This document shows positions 1-8,205 of a stretch of DNA of 64,000 nucleotides, piece after piece (position 1 is the first letter of the stretch; every line of letters starts with the position of its first letter). The stretch is from an uncultured Lachnospiraceae bacterium (GTDB lineage: Bacteria > Bacillota > Clostridia > Lachnospirales > Lachnospiraceae). The stretch is from the NCBI GenBank assembly GCA_945913255.1, contig CAMEDC010000007.1, forward strand, positions 39,593 through 103,592, in the 5' to 3' direction. The position numbers were made by a program, and so were the translations under genes. The notes beneath the pieces are model-generated. The model was given only the letters and a program-made list of their open reading frames with translations, did not search any database and was not told the origin of the DNA.

Positions 1-886
1 GCTCAAAATCTGATTTTTTTGCGGCCTGCTCTCTGTATGCAACTAACTCGTCGTAATTGCCGATTTCATCCTTATATTTCTCAATCATAGGATGTTCGGG
101 TGAAACCACCATATAGGTAGCACCAAACAAAGTGTCCGGTCTGGTTGTATAAATGCGCAACTTATCTTCTTTTCCCGTCAGAGAGAAATCCACCTCTGCA
201 CCGGTAGATTTTCCAATCCAGTTTTTCTGTGAAACTTTGACACGCTCAATATAATCCACAGAATCAAGCCCCTGAATCAGTTTATCGGCATACTCAGTTA
301 TCTTTAACATCCACTGACTCTTTACCTTGCGAACTACTTCCGAACCGCATCGTTCACAGACACCGTTTACAACTTCCTCGTTTGCAAGGCCTACTTTACA
401 GGACGTACACCAGTTAATCGGCATCTCTGTCTTGTATGCCAGTCCTGCCTTGAAAAGCTTCAGGAAAATCCACTGTGTCCATTTATAGTACTCCGGATCG
501 GTAGTGTTAATTTCTCTGTCCCAGTCAAAAGAATAGCCCAGGGAATGAAGCTGGTTCTTAAAACGTGCCACATTGTTTTTGGTTACAATTTTCGGATGGA
601 TATGATTCTTGATGGCGTAGTTCTCGGTAGGAAGTCCGAATGCATCCCAGCCCATGGGATACAGCACATTATAGCCCTGCATTCTTCTCTTTCTTGCCAC
701 AATATCCAGTGCAGTATAGGGACGGGGATGTCCCACATGAAGTCCCTGTCCCGAAGGGTAAGGGAACTCTACCAGTGCATAATATTTCGGCTTGGAATAA
801 TCGTCGGAAGTCTTGAAGGCTTTCTCTTCATCCCAAATCGTCTGCCATTTTTCTTCCACCTCATGATGGTTGTACGGTGCTGCCAT
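1..886 (-). CDS. leuS: Leucyl-tRNA synthetase, N-terminal part (runs off window)
   Basis: Class I aminoacyl-tRNA synthetase that charges tRNA-Leu in the cytoplasm. Only about the first 295 codons are inside the window; the rest lies beyond base 1. Reading from the ATG at 886 the protein starts [15 protein letters not shown] and contains the HIGH-type signature [11 protein letters not shown], the [10 protein letters not shown] block and a CTSC...CERCG zinc-type knuckle near residue 160-180. The beginning of the editing insertion ([14 protein letters not shown]) closes the visible part. An AGGAGG ribosome site lies about 8 bases before the ATG. A T-box leader directly upstream fits control by uncharged tRNA-Leu. 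The identity is secure; the KMSKS half is not visible. Confidence 0.95.
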   Translation of the reverse strand, partial: MAAPYNHHEVEEKWQTIWDEEKAFKTSDDYSKPKYYALVEFPYPSGQGLHVGHPRPYTALDIVARKRRMQGYNVLYPMGWDAFGLPTENYAIKNHIHPKIVTKNNVARFKNQLHSLGYSFDWDREINTTDPEYYKWTQWIFLKLFKAGLAYKTEMPINWCTSCKVGLANEEVVNGVCERCGSEVVRKVKSQWMLKITEYADKLIQGLDSVDYIERVKVSQKNWIGKSTGAEVDFSLTGKEDKLRIYTTRPDTLFGATYMVVSPEHPMIEKYKDEIGNYDELVAYREQAAKKSDFE

Positions 887-904
887 TTTGTTTTCCTCCT
901 AAAC

Positions 905-1208
905 ATAAGAATAGCCCTCTCGTCTTTATAGAGACGAAAGGGCTTTATTCCGTGGTACCACTCTACTTCATGTGTATTCTTTCAGGTTGTGAAAAGGGAC
1001 GGAATCCTCTCGCCTTCTAAAGTACACATGCACTTTGGGATTGATAACGGTATCAGCCGCCTCCCCATACACACGTCTTACACGCTTCCGGGAAGGAACT
1101 CCGAGGCCAGTTGGGAATATCTCGCTGCCGTCTCGCACCACCCGACGGTTCTCTGAAAGTCCGATATTCTTAATACTCCTCATCAGCGTTGGTTTTCTTT
1201 TGAAACTA
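905..1208 (-). promoter_or_regulatory. T-box leader of leuS (tRNA-Leu sensing)
   Basis: On the minus strand this roughly 300-base leader has the conserved T-box core TGGTACCACGG (949-960) followed by a strong hairpin (912-943, arms AGCCCTTTCGTC and GACGAGAGGGCT) just ahead of leuS. The hairpin lacks a long U-run, being followed by ATTCTTATG. Upstream is an AGTA-containing stem I region; a CTC triplet at 1103-1105 is a plausible leucine specifier, but I assigned it only by position. In this family, uncharged tRNA pairs with specifier and T-box bulge and stabilises an antiterminator, so the synthetase is made when the amino acid is short. Confidence 0.88.
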
Positions 1209-1214
1209 ACGCCT

Positions 1215-1243
1215 ATTTTAGCCTGTTTTTCAGATACTGTCAA
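1215..1243 (-). promoter_or_regulatory. Sigma-A promoter for the leuS T-box leader
   Basis: TTGACA (1238-1243) and TAAAAT (1215-1220) are separated by exactly 17 bases on the minus strand. The -35 box begins three bases after the stop codon of the EF-G-like gene. The predicted start of transcription is near 1208. Confidence 0.8.
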
Positions 1244-1246
1244 GCA

Positions 1247-3340
1247 CTATTCCTCAACATTGTTCTCCGCAACTTTTGCTGCTCTCGCCGCCACTTCCTT
1301 TTCCTGAACATCGGAAGGTGCCTGCTCATAGCGTGCAAATTCATAGGAGTATTCTCCTCTGCCGCCCGTCATGGAACGCAAATCGGTACAATAACCGAAG
1401 AGACTGCTCATGGGAATATCTGCCTCGATAATCTGTTTTCCTCCTGCTGTCGGATTCATGCCGAGCACACGACCTCTTCTCTTATTCAGGTCCCCCATAA
1501 TATCACCGGTATAAGAATCCGGCACCGTCACCTTCAGGTTTACAATGGGCTCCAGCAAAACAGGTTGTGCCTCCATAAAGCCCTTTTTGAATGCCTGAAT
1601 GGTAGCCATCTTGAATGCCTGCTCGGAAGAGTCCACCGGATGATAGGAGCCATCGTAAAGAACTGCTTTTACACCGACCACCGGATATGCGGCAAGAGGA
1701 CCTCTTCCAACCGATTCCTGTAATCCCTTTTCCACCGCAGGGAAGAAGTTTTTGGGAACTGCTCCGCCGACAACCTCCTGTTCAAAGACATACGGCTTTT
1801 CCAAATCTCCGGAAGGGCCGAAACGCATCTTTACATGACCATATTGTCCATGTCCACCGGACTGTTTCTTATATTTATATTCCACATCGGACTGTTTCTT
1901 GATCGTCTCTCTGTAGGCCACCTTGGGCTGGGACAATTCCACTTCCACCTTGTATTCATTCAGCAAACGGCTGACAATAATTTCCAGATGCTGATCGCCC
2001 ATGCCGTACAACAGTGTCTGACGGTTTTCTGCATCATTGACAGTCTTCATTGTCAAATCTTCGTGACCGATTTTCTGCAGTGCCTGGGAAATCTTATCCA
2101 CATCCGCCTTGTTCTTGGGCTTGTAGCGCATGTATGTATACGGTGTAGATATTTCAAATTTGCCAAACTTAATGGTTGTCGCCTTGGTGGACAAACTGTT
2201 TCCGGTTCTCGCCGCAGTCAGCTTAGCCAATGCACCGATATCTCCCGCATGTAGTTCCGGCACCTCTATGGGCTTGTTGCCCTGAAGGACATAGAGCTTA
2301 CCAATCTTTTCTTCAATATCACGGTCTATGTTATAAATCATGTCGTCCGTCTTCAATACACCGGAATTCACCTTAATCAGTGAGTACTTGCCGATGAAGG
2401 GATCCACAATCGTCTTCCAGATATACGCAGACTTTGCTTTTGAGAAATCATAGTCCGCGTTGTAAATCTCATTCGTTTTCATGTTGATACCGGCACATGT
2501 GCGATTCTCCGGGCTGGGGAAATATTTTACAATATCGTCCAGAAGCGTATACACACCCTGGCAGAGGAGATTGGAACCCATGGTCATAGGGAAAATACTG
2601 CAGTCACACACATTCGTACGAAGTGCAGCTCTGATTTCCGCTTCGGAGAAGGTCTCTCCACCGAAATACCGCTCCATCATTTCCTCACTGGTTTCCGCAA
2701 CCGCCTCCATCAGTGTATCACGACAGATTTGTAGATTTGCTTTATTGTATTCGGGCACATCACAGGGAACAACTTCCTTTCCCTGCCAACGGTTTCCTGT
2801 CTCTGTAATCACATTCACATAACCTACGAACTTCTCACTTTCACGTATAGGCAGATTAAAGGGTGCCATCTTCTTTCCGTACAGGTTTGTCATATCCTCC
2901 ACAACCTGGCGGAAGGAAGCATTGTCCACGTCCATATTGGACACATAGACAATTCTCGGCAATTTATACTTTTCACATAACTCCCATGCTTTCTGCGTGC
3001 CAACTTCAATACCGGATTTCCCGTTAACAACAATAACAGCAGCTCCGGCTGCACTTATCGCCTCTTCCACTTCTCCAACAAAATCAAAATAACCGGGAGT
3101 ATCAATCACATTTATTTTGACATCTCCCCACTCAATCGGAATTACGGAGGTATTAATGGAAAACTGACGTTTCTGTTCTTCCTTGCTGTAATCGCTCAGG
3201 GTATTGCCGTCTGTAACCTTTCCCATTCTGGATGTAATGCCTGATAAATAAGCCATGGCTTCCACCAGACTGGTTTTTCCGCTGCCACCATGTCCAAGCA
3301 GTACCACATTGCGGATTTTGTCAGTTGTGTAAACTTTCAT
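1247..3340 (-). CDS. EF-G paralogue (elongation factor G-like GTPase)
   Basis: A 697-residue translational GTPase of the EF-G fold: GTPase domain, domain II, and domains III-V at the usual length. The P-loop GHGGSGKT is at residues 16-23. The switch II motif reads DTPGY (80-84) rather than DTPGH, and the base-recognition motif reads SNMD (134-137) rather than NKMD, so it is not the main EF-G. It also lacks the usual rpsL-rpsG-tuf neighbours. I recall such changes in the EF-G-like subgroup of Clostridia, where the role is unclear (ribosome recycling or stress function are guesses). Start chosen at ATG 3340, 8 bases after GGAGG; the in-frame TTG at 3355 lies inside that ribosome site. tyrA is divergent. 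Confidence 0.9.
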   Translation of the reverse strand: MKVYTTDKIRNVVLLGHGGSGKTSLVEAMAYLSGITSRMGKVTDGNTLSDYSKEEQKRQFSINTSVIPIEWGDVKINVIDTPGYFDFVGEVEEAISAAGAAVIVVNGKSGIEVGTQKAWELCEKYKLPRIVYVSNMDVDNASFRQVVEDMTNLYGKKMAPFNLPIRESEKFVGYVNVITETGNRWQGKEVVPCDVPEYNKANLQICRDTLMEAVAETSEEMMERYFGGETFSEAEIRAALRTNVCDCSIFPMTMGSNLLCQGVYTLLDDIVKYFPSPENRTCAGINMKTNEIYNADYDFSKAKSAYIWKTIVDPFIGKYSLIKVNSGVLKTDDMIYNIDRDIEEKIGKLYVLQGNKPIEVPELHAGDIGALAKLTAARTGNSLSTKATTIKFGKFEISTPYTYMRYKPKNKADVDKISQALQKIGHEDLTMKTVNDAENRQTLLYGMGDQHLEIIVSRLLNEYKVEVELSQPKVAYRETIKKQSDVEYKYKKQSGGHGQYGHVKMRFGPSGDLEKPYVFEQEVVGGAVPKNFFPAVEKGLQESVGRGPLAAYPVVGVKAVLYDGSYHPVDSSEQAFKMATIQAFKKGFMEAQPVLLEPIVNLKVTVPDSYTGDIMGDLNKRRGRVLGMNPTAGGKQIIEADIPMSSLFGYCTDLRSMTGGRGEYSYEFARYEQAPSDVQEKEVAARAAKVAENNVEE

Positions 3341-3414
3341 ATGTCGTTCCTCCAATAGAATATTTTTGGGTATTTTGATATATCCATACCGGATTTTTAA
3401 ACTCCCATATGGTT

Positions 3415-3443
3415 ATTTTACTAAACAATTTATCTTTTTACAA
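3415..3443 (-). promoter_or_regulatory. Candidate promoter of the EF-G-like gene
   Basis: TTGTAA (3438-3443) and TAAAAT (3415-3420) with a 17-base spacer on the minus strand. A second candidate -35, TTGACA at 3474-3479, has only a weak partner TAACAA 17 bases on. The 3341-3564 intergenic region is very A+T-rich and otherwise holds only the two divergent promoters. Confidence 0.5.
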
Positions 3444-3501
3444 GCTATTGTTGTTATTTATTCATAAATTATTTGTCAATTTCTTTTTTTCAATATTACT
3501 A

Positions 3502-3530
3502 TTGTGTTTCGCGCGTTAAAGTGTTATAGT
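3502..3530 (+). promoter_or_regulatory. Candidate promoter of tyrA
   Basis: TTGTGT (3502-3507), 17-base spacer, TATAGT (3525-3530), ending 34 bases before the tyrA start codon. The -10 is good and the -35 moderate. Confidence 0.6.
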
Positions 3531-3564
3531 GAAACAGAATCAACTGAAGAAACGAGGTAACGTT

Positions 3565-4665
3565 ATGTCCCATCTCACCTGCGGCTTTATTGGCCTTGGT
3601 CTGATTGGCGGTTCCATTGCCAGAGCCCTGAAGGAATACGATTTTCACAGCCGGATTATTGCCTATGACATCAACCGTGAAGCAATTGTCCTTGCAAAAT
3701 CGGAGCATATTGTCGATGTTGCTGCAAATGCCATTGATGAAAATTTTTCTGATTGTGATTATCTATTTCTATGTGCACCGGTACAAAAAAATGACAGCAA
3801 TCTGGCTGCCGTCAAAAATGTAATTTCTCCAAACTGTATCCTGACAGATGTGGGAAGTGTCAAAACTGCCATCCATGAGGCTGTCAAAACCGCCGGACTG
3901 GAGCACTGCTTCATCGGAGGTCATCCCATGGCAGGCAGTGAGCGTGTGGGTTTTGTTAACTCCAAGGCTTCTTTGTTGGAAAACGCCTACTATATTCTGA
4001 CACCGACGACTTCCGTTCCTTCTGAAAAAGTAATTGCGTTCCGTGAACTGGTAGCGGAGCTTGGTGCGATTCCACTGATTCTGGACTACCGGAAACATGA
4101 TTATGTGACAGCTGCCATAAGCCATCTTCCCCATGTGGTCGCCTCTTCTCTCGTCAACCTTGTCCGGGAAAACGACTCTGCAGACGGCATCATGAAAATG
4201 GTAGCGGCTGGGGGGTTTAAGGATATTACCCGCATTGCCTCCTCTTCCGCTGTCATGTGGCAGCAGATTTGTCTGACAAACACAGACAATATTCTGGCTC
4301 TGCTGGACCTCTATATCCAGTCACTTAACAAAATCCGAGGAAGCATTGCCAACCAGGATGCGGATGCTGTCTATGGCTTTTTCGACAGCGCACGAATTTA
4401 CCGGGACTCTTTCATAAACGCCTCCAGCGGACCCATAAAGCGTGCCTTTTCCATTACTGTGGAAATTGCCGACAAAGCCGGTGCTCTCGCCCATATTGTG
4501 ACTCTGCTGGCAGAGCACAGTATCAGTATCAAAAACATCGGCATCACTCATAACAGAGAATCTGAGGACGGTGTCCTTCGTATGGAGTTCTATGAAGATG
4601 AAGCGATGCAAAATGCTGTTGCACTTCTGCAGGATGCCGGGTACATCATTCATATTCTTTCCTGA
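3565..4665 (+). CDS. tyrA: Prephenate dehydrogenase with C-terminal ACT domain
   Basis: Converts prephenate to 4-hydroxyphenylpyruvate with NAD(P), the tyrosine branch of aromatic amino-acid synthesis, in the cytoplasm. The 366-residue protein opens with a Rossmann fold (FIGLGLIGGSIA, residues 8-19), has the family block GGHPMAGSE near residue 118-126, an all-helical dimerisation domain, and an ACT domain over about the last 70 residues (from FSITVEIADKAGALA), probably for tyrosine feedback. Start placed at ATG 3565 after GAGGTAAC; an upstream in-frame ATG at 3529 overlaps the promoter -10 and has no ribosome site. It is monocistronic, ending at a hairpin shared with the convergent vanZ-like gene. 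Confidence 0.93.
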   Translation: MSHLTCGFIGLGLIGGSIARALKEYDFHSRIIAYDINREAIVLAKSEHIVDVAANAIDENFSDCDYLFLCAPVQKNDSNLAAVKNVISPNCILTDVGSVKTAIHEAVKTAGLEHCFIGGHPMAGSERVGFVNSKASLLENAYYILTPTTSVPSEKVIAFRELVAELGAIPLILDYRKHDYVTAAISHLPHVVASSLVNLVRENDSADGIMKMVAAGGFKDITRIASSSAVMWQQICLTNTDNILALLDLYIQSLNKIRGSIANQDADAVYGFFDSARIYRDSFINASSGPIKRAFSITVEIADKAGALAHIVTLLAEHSISIKNIGITHNRESEDGVLRMEFYEDEAMQNAVALLQDAGYIIHILS

Positions 4666-4690
4666 AAATGCGTTGCGAATTGTAAAAAAG

Positions 4691-4724
4691 GAGCGGCATG
4701 ATTTATTTATCATGTCGCTCTTTT
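4691..4724. terminator. Bidirectional terminator between tyrA and the vanZ-like gene
   Basis: Arms GAGCGGCATGAT and ATCATGTCGCTC (one mismatch-type G-U pair) around a 6-base loop, followed by TTTT on the plus strand. The left arm and loop contain the end of the convergent vanZ-like gene. Confidence 0.75.
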
Positions 4725-5218
4725 CGTCTTATTTTATGGATTTTATTCACCACAGCCAGACACAAAAGCATTCCAAAAACACCGCCGCAGGTGTCCAGAC
4801 AGACATCCGCAAAACTCGCGTATCTTCCCGGTACAAAATACTGGTGGAATTCATCCGCTGCTGCGGACAAAAAAACCCATAGAACCGATAACAGATACAA
4901 CTTACGGCATTTGTCCATCCACTGGCTCAATATCAGATAGACAAGAAAGCCCATACATGCATACTCTGAAAAATGAGCAAGTTTTCTGATTGGATGTTCA
5001 AAATACTCTGCCAGATTATCCATGAACACCCTGCTCCAATGCTTACCTGAAATTGAATTCATAAACTCTACGCATTTTTCCGAAATCAATTGGCTTAAGG
5101 AACCGGATTGCGCTCCATCCTGTGTGGAAAATCCGAATATAAGTACATAAAGTGCCAGCAGCAGGATTGCCGCCGGCACTGTTATTTGAAACTTCTTATA
5201 CTTACTCTGCATTTTCAC
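4703..5218 (-). CDS. VanZ-like membrane protein
   Basis: A 171-residue integral membrane protein of the VanZ-like family. It shows an N-terminal membrane segment (about 13-31), two further segments around 85-100 and 107-123, and a last one near 140-158. The family signatures HFSEYACMGF and DEFHQYFVPGRYASF are present. VanZ gives low-level teicoplanin resistance in enterococci, but chromosomal relatives are common and mostly uncharacterised, so no resistance role is claimed. Its first 17 bases overlap the end of the PilZ gene, suggesting translational coupling. Its stop codon lies within the shared terminator hairpin. Confidence 0.85.
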   Translation of the reverse strand: MKMQSKYKKFQITVPAAILLLALYVLIFGFSTQDGAQSGSLSQLISEKCVEFMNSISGKHWSRVFMDNLAEYFEHPIRKLAHFSEYACMGFLVYLILSQWMDKCRKLYLLSVLWVFLSAAADEFHQYFVPGRYASFADVCLDTCGGVFGMLLCLAVVNKIHKIRRKERHDK

Positions 5219-5540
5219 TGACTGTCTGATACGTCTCTATTCTGGCAGAATCCATTTCCGGCATTCCAATGAAAATAGCACCGTAGGAATATCCGCCATT
5301 CTTTAACTCAATTCTTACAATCTGCAGGAAAGCATGGATGACTTCCTTCGTCCAGATTGTCAGAAAGGCCTCATAAACCTCCCCTATCTGCAACGGTTCT
5401 GTACATTCAAATCCGATTCCGGTTTTGGATACATCCACAATCTCAATCATAACTTCCTTACCGCTAACACTTCCATCCAGCTTTTTCATCACAATTCTGG
5501 AGGATAAACCGCTTCTCTTATTTTTTCTTCTTTCTTCCAT
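5202..5540 (-). CDS. PilZ-domain protein (probable c-di-GMP binder)
   Basis: About 112 residues, almost entirely a PilZ domain. The two ligand motifs are visible: an RxxxR in the N-terminal MEERRKNKR stretch and DVSKTG (the D/N-x-S-x-x-G motif) near residue 36. PilZ domains with both motifs usually bind cyclic di-GMP, so this is likely a small signalling effector. The start is uncertain: ATG 5540 is preferred because it directly precedes the motif, but no clear ribosome site is visible; an in-frame TTG at 5585 would add 15 residues. It overlaps the following vanZ-like gene by 17 bases. cheR, 29 kb away, is the other signalling gene in the window. Confidence 0.82.
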   Translation of the reverse strand: MEERRKNKRSGLSSRIVMKKLDGSVSGKEVMIEIVDVSKTGIGFECTEPLQIGEVYEAFLTIWTKEVIHAFLQIVRIELKNGGYSYGAIFIGMPEMDSARIETYQTVSENAE

Positions 5541-5639
5541 TTTCTCTACCCGTGCCTTTCCCGTATCAGCCTTCCCCTGTGGCAATCACCACGAAATAAT
5601 TATACCATTTCCTTTTTCCTCTCACAAGGGTATTTTTTT

Positions 5640-6671
5640 CTACTTGATAAACATGGCATCACCAAAACTGAAGAAACGATATTTTTCCCGAATTGCCTCT
5701 TCATAAGCAGCCAGTACTTTCTCTCTTCCTGCCAACGCCGAAACAAGCATTACCAAAGTAGATTCCGGTAAATGAAAATTTGTAATCAGTGCGTCCAAAA
5801 CCTTAAAACGATAGCCCGGATAAATAAAGATCTCTGTATCACCGCTTCCGGGTATCACGATACCGTTCTCATTCGCTGCGCTCTCAATCGTCCGACAGCT
5901 TGTTGTTCCAACACAAATGACGCGTCCGCCTTTTTGTTTTGTACTGTTTATGCAGTCAGCAGCCTCCTGTGATACCTGGTAAAATTCCGAGTGCATATGA
6001 TGTTCCAGCACATTTTCTTCTTTTACAGGGCGAAATGTGCCAAGACCAACATGTAATGTCACATAGGCAATCCGAACTCCTTTATTTTCAATTTTCGAAA
6101 GAAGTTCTTTCGTGAAATGCAGTCCGGCTGTGGGCGCTGCTGCAGAACCTTCGTATTTTGCATATACTGTCTGGTAACGGTTTTTGTCCTGAAGCTTGTG
6201 CGTGATATACGGGGGCAGAGGCATTTCTCCCAGTCTGTCAAGTACTTCTTCCCAGATACCTTCATATTCAAAACGAATGAGACGGTTTCCTTCCTCCACT
6301 GTTTCCAGCACCTCGGCGCGAAGCAGACCGTCACCGAAGACCAGTCTCGTTCCGGGTCTGCATTTTTTCCCCGGCTTCACCAGTGTCTCCCATACATCCG
6401 CCTGATGCCGCTTCAAAAGCAGCACCTCCACATGGGCTCCCGTTCCTTCCCGTTCTCCGAGAAGCCTTGCTGGGATGACCTTGGTATTGTTCAGTACCAG
6501 ACAGTCTCCCGGGTTCAGATAATCTGTAATTTCCCGGAACACATGATGTGATACAGCACCGCTTTCCTTGTCAAGCACAAGAAGTCTGGAGGAAGAGCGA
6601 TCCTCCAGAGGATCCTGCGCAATCAATTCCTGGGGTAGTTCAAAATAAAAATCCGATTTTTTCAATTCCAT
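5640..6671 (-). CDS. queA: S-adenosylmethionine:tRNA ribosyltransferase-isomerase
   Basis: Transfers and isomerises the ribosyl group of AdoMet onto 7-aminomethyl-7-deazaguanine in tRNA to give epoxyqueuosine, the penultimate step of queuosine synthesis. The 343-residue length is standard. Family blocks are clear: the N-terminal [27 protein letters not shown], the [10 protein letters not shown] block near residue 180 and [10 protein letters not shown]. The ATG follows the stop codon of the upstream aminopeptidase gene directly, with AAGGAG inside that gene, so the two are co-translated. The usual partner tgt is not in the window. Confidence 0.96.
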   Translation of the reverse strand: MELKKSDFYFELPQELIAQDPLEDRSSSRLLVLDKESGAVSHHVFREITDYLNPGDCLVLNNTKVIPARLLGEREGTGAHVEVLLLKRHQADVWETLVKPGKKCRPGTRLVFGDGLLRAEVLETVEEGNRLIRFEYEGIWEEVLDRLGEMPLPPYITHKLQDKNRYQTVYAKYEGSAAAPTAGLHFTKELLSKIENKGVRIAYVTLHVGLGTFRPVKEENVLEHHMHSEFYQVSQEAADCINSTKQKGGRVICVGTTSCRTIESAANENGIVIPGSGDTEIFIYPGYRFKVLDALITNFHLPESTLVMLVSALAGREKVLAAYEEAIREKYRFFSFGDAMFIK

Positions 6672-8099
6672 TTATAGTGAAGCTCCTTCTGCAAAAGCAA
6701 TGTATCCGCGATACGCTTCATAAATGTCAGCCTTGCTGGTTGCTTCCCAGGGTGCATGCATATTCAACACAGGCACACCGCTGTCAATCACGTTCATACC
6801 GTATAAAGCAAGAATATAGGCAATGGTTCCGCCTCCGCCCACATCTACTTTTCCAAGTTCCGCAGTCTGGTATGCGACACCGTTATCTTCCATGATTTTT
6901 CGCAGATGAGCCATATATTCTGCGTTGGCATCATTGGAACCGGATTTTCCTCTGGAGCCCGTAAATTTATTGAATACCATTCCGGCTCCAAGCCATGCTG
7001 CATTCCTCAGTTCAAAGCAATTGCGGTAGCTGGGGTCAAATGCAGCACTCACATCGGAAGAAAGCATACAGCTTCTTGCCAGACATCTTCTTACATTCAG
7101 TTCACTGTATTCTCCGGTGAGATTCATCAGTTCTGCCAGTGCATTTTCGAAGAAATGAGAACGCATGCCGGTAGCTCCCACAGAGCCGATTTCTTCTTTA
7201 TCCACCAGAATACAGCAGACGGTTCTGTCTGTTTTTTTCAAATCCAGCATAGCACGCAGAGAAGTAAATGCACAAACTCTGTCATCCTGACCGTAAGCAA
7301 GAATCATACTGCGGTCAAAACCGGATTCTCTTGCCTTTCCCGCAGGAACAACCTCAAGTTCTGCGGAAAGGAAATCCTCTTCCTCAATATCGTAGGTTTG
7401 CTTCAGAATATCAAGCACACCGGACTTCACGATATTCTTTGCCTTTTCCTTGGCATCATCGCTGTCCTTCTCTTCCTCTTTGATGATAAGAGGCTTCGTA
7501 CCGGCAATCAGATCCAGAGCTTCCCCCTCAATCACCTTCGCCGCCTTTTTTTCCAGCTGTTCCCCGGCCAGATGAACCAGCAGGTCGGAAATAAAGAAAA
7601 CAGGATCGTCTTCGTTCTCACCGATATTCAGTTCCACACAGGTTCCATCCTTTTTTACCACCACACCGTGAATGGCCAAAGGCAGTGTCACCCACTGATA
7701 CTTTTTGACACCGCCGTAATAGTGGGTATCCATATAGGCAAAGGTATGGTCGCTATCCTCATAAAAAGGATTCTGTTTCACATCCAGTCTGGGGCTGTCA
7801 ATATGAGCTCCCAGAATGTTAATTCCCTCTTCCAAAGGCTTCTTTCCCAACTGGAACATCACAATGGATTTATTCATCCACACGCTGTACACCCTGTCGC
7901 CCTTTACCGGTTTCTTTCCACTTTTTATCAGACTTTCCAGTTCCTGATAGCCTTCCGCTTCGATTGTATTTACGATTGTGTCGATACACTCACGCTCTGT
8001 TTTGCCGTTGTCCAGAAATTCCCGGTACTCCTTGCTCAGCTTTTCAAGCTGTTTCAATTGCTTTTCATCATAATTTTCCCAAGCATACTTTTTTAACAT
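6672..8099 (-). CDS. M18 family aminopeptidase (aspartyl aminopeptidase-like)
   Basis: A 475-residue cytoplasmic dinuclear zinc aminopeptidase of peptidase family M18. Metal and catalytic motifs are in order: GAHIDSPRLD near residue 83, YGQDDRVCAF near 265, DKEEIGS near 295, and the C-terminal MHAPWE histidine near 440. The extended form with an insertion around residues 190-240 matches the bacterial M18 group usually annotated ApeA-like; substrate preference cannot be read from sequence. Start chosen at ATG 8099 behind AAAGGAG; the in-frame ATG at 8120 lies upstream of that site. It abuts queA with no gap and follows pheT by 106 bases. Confidence 0.9.
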   Translation of the reverse strand: MLKKYAWENYDEKQLKQLEKLSKEYREFLDNGKTERECIDTIVNTIEAEGYQELESLIKSGKKPVKGDRVYSVWMNKSIVMFQLGKKPLEEGINILGAHIDSPRLDVKQNPFYEDSDHTFAYMDTHYYGGVKKYQWVTLPLAIHGVVVKKDGTCVELNIGENEDDPVFFISDLLVHLAGEQLEKKAAKVIEGEALDLIAGTKPLIIKEEEKDSDDAKEKAKNIVKSGVLDILKQTYDIEEEDFLSAELEVVPAGKARESGFDRSMILAYGQDDRVCAFTSLRAMLDLKKTDRTVCCILVDKEEIGSVGATGMRSHFFENALAELMNLTGEYSELNVRRCLARSCMLSSDVSAAFDPSYRNCFELRNAAWLGAGMVFNKFTGSRGKSGSNDANAEYMAHLRKIMEDNGVAYQTAELGKVDVGGGGTIAYILALYGMNVIDSGVPVLNMHAPWEATSKADIYEAYRGYIAFAEGASL

Positions 8100-8205
8100 A
8101 ATTTGTCTCTCCTTTCTCATAAAATCGCCGATGTTTCTATCTCGGGTCTCTCATGTCTGCTTATATCTACTCCAACCCGTTTGTGCATGCTCTCATCTGG
8201 TCAAA

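Noticed and set aside
6906..8096. Open frame of 396 codons on the plus strand opposite the M18 peptidase gene
   Set aside because: Antisense shadow of a conserved enzyme with no recognisable domain or start signal.
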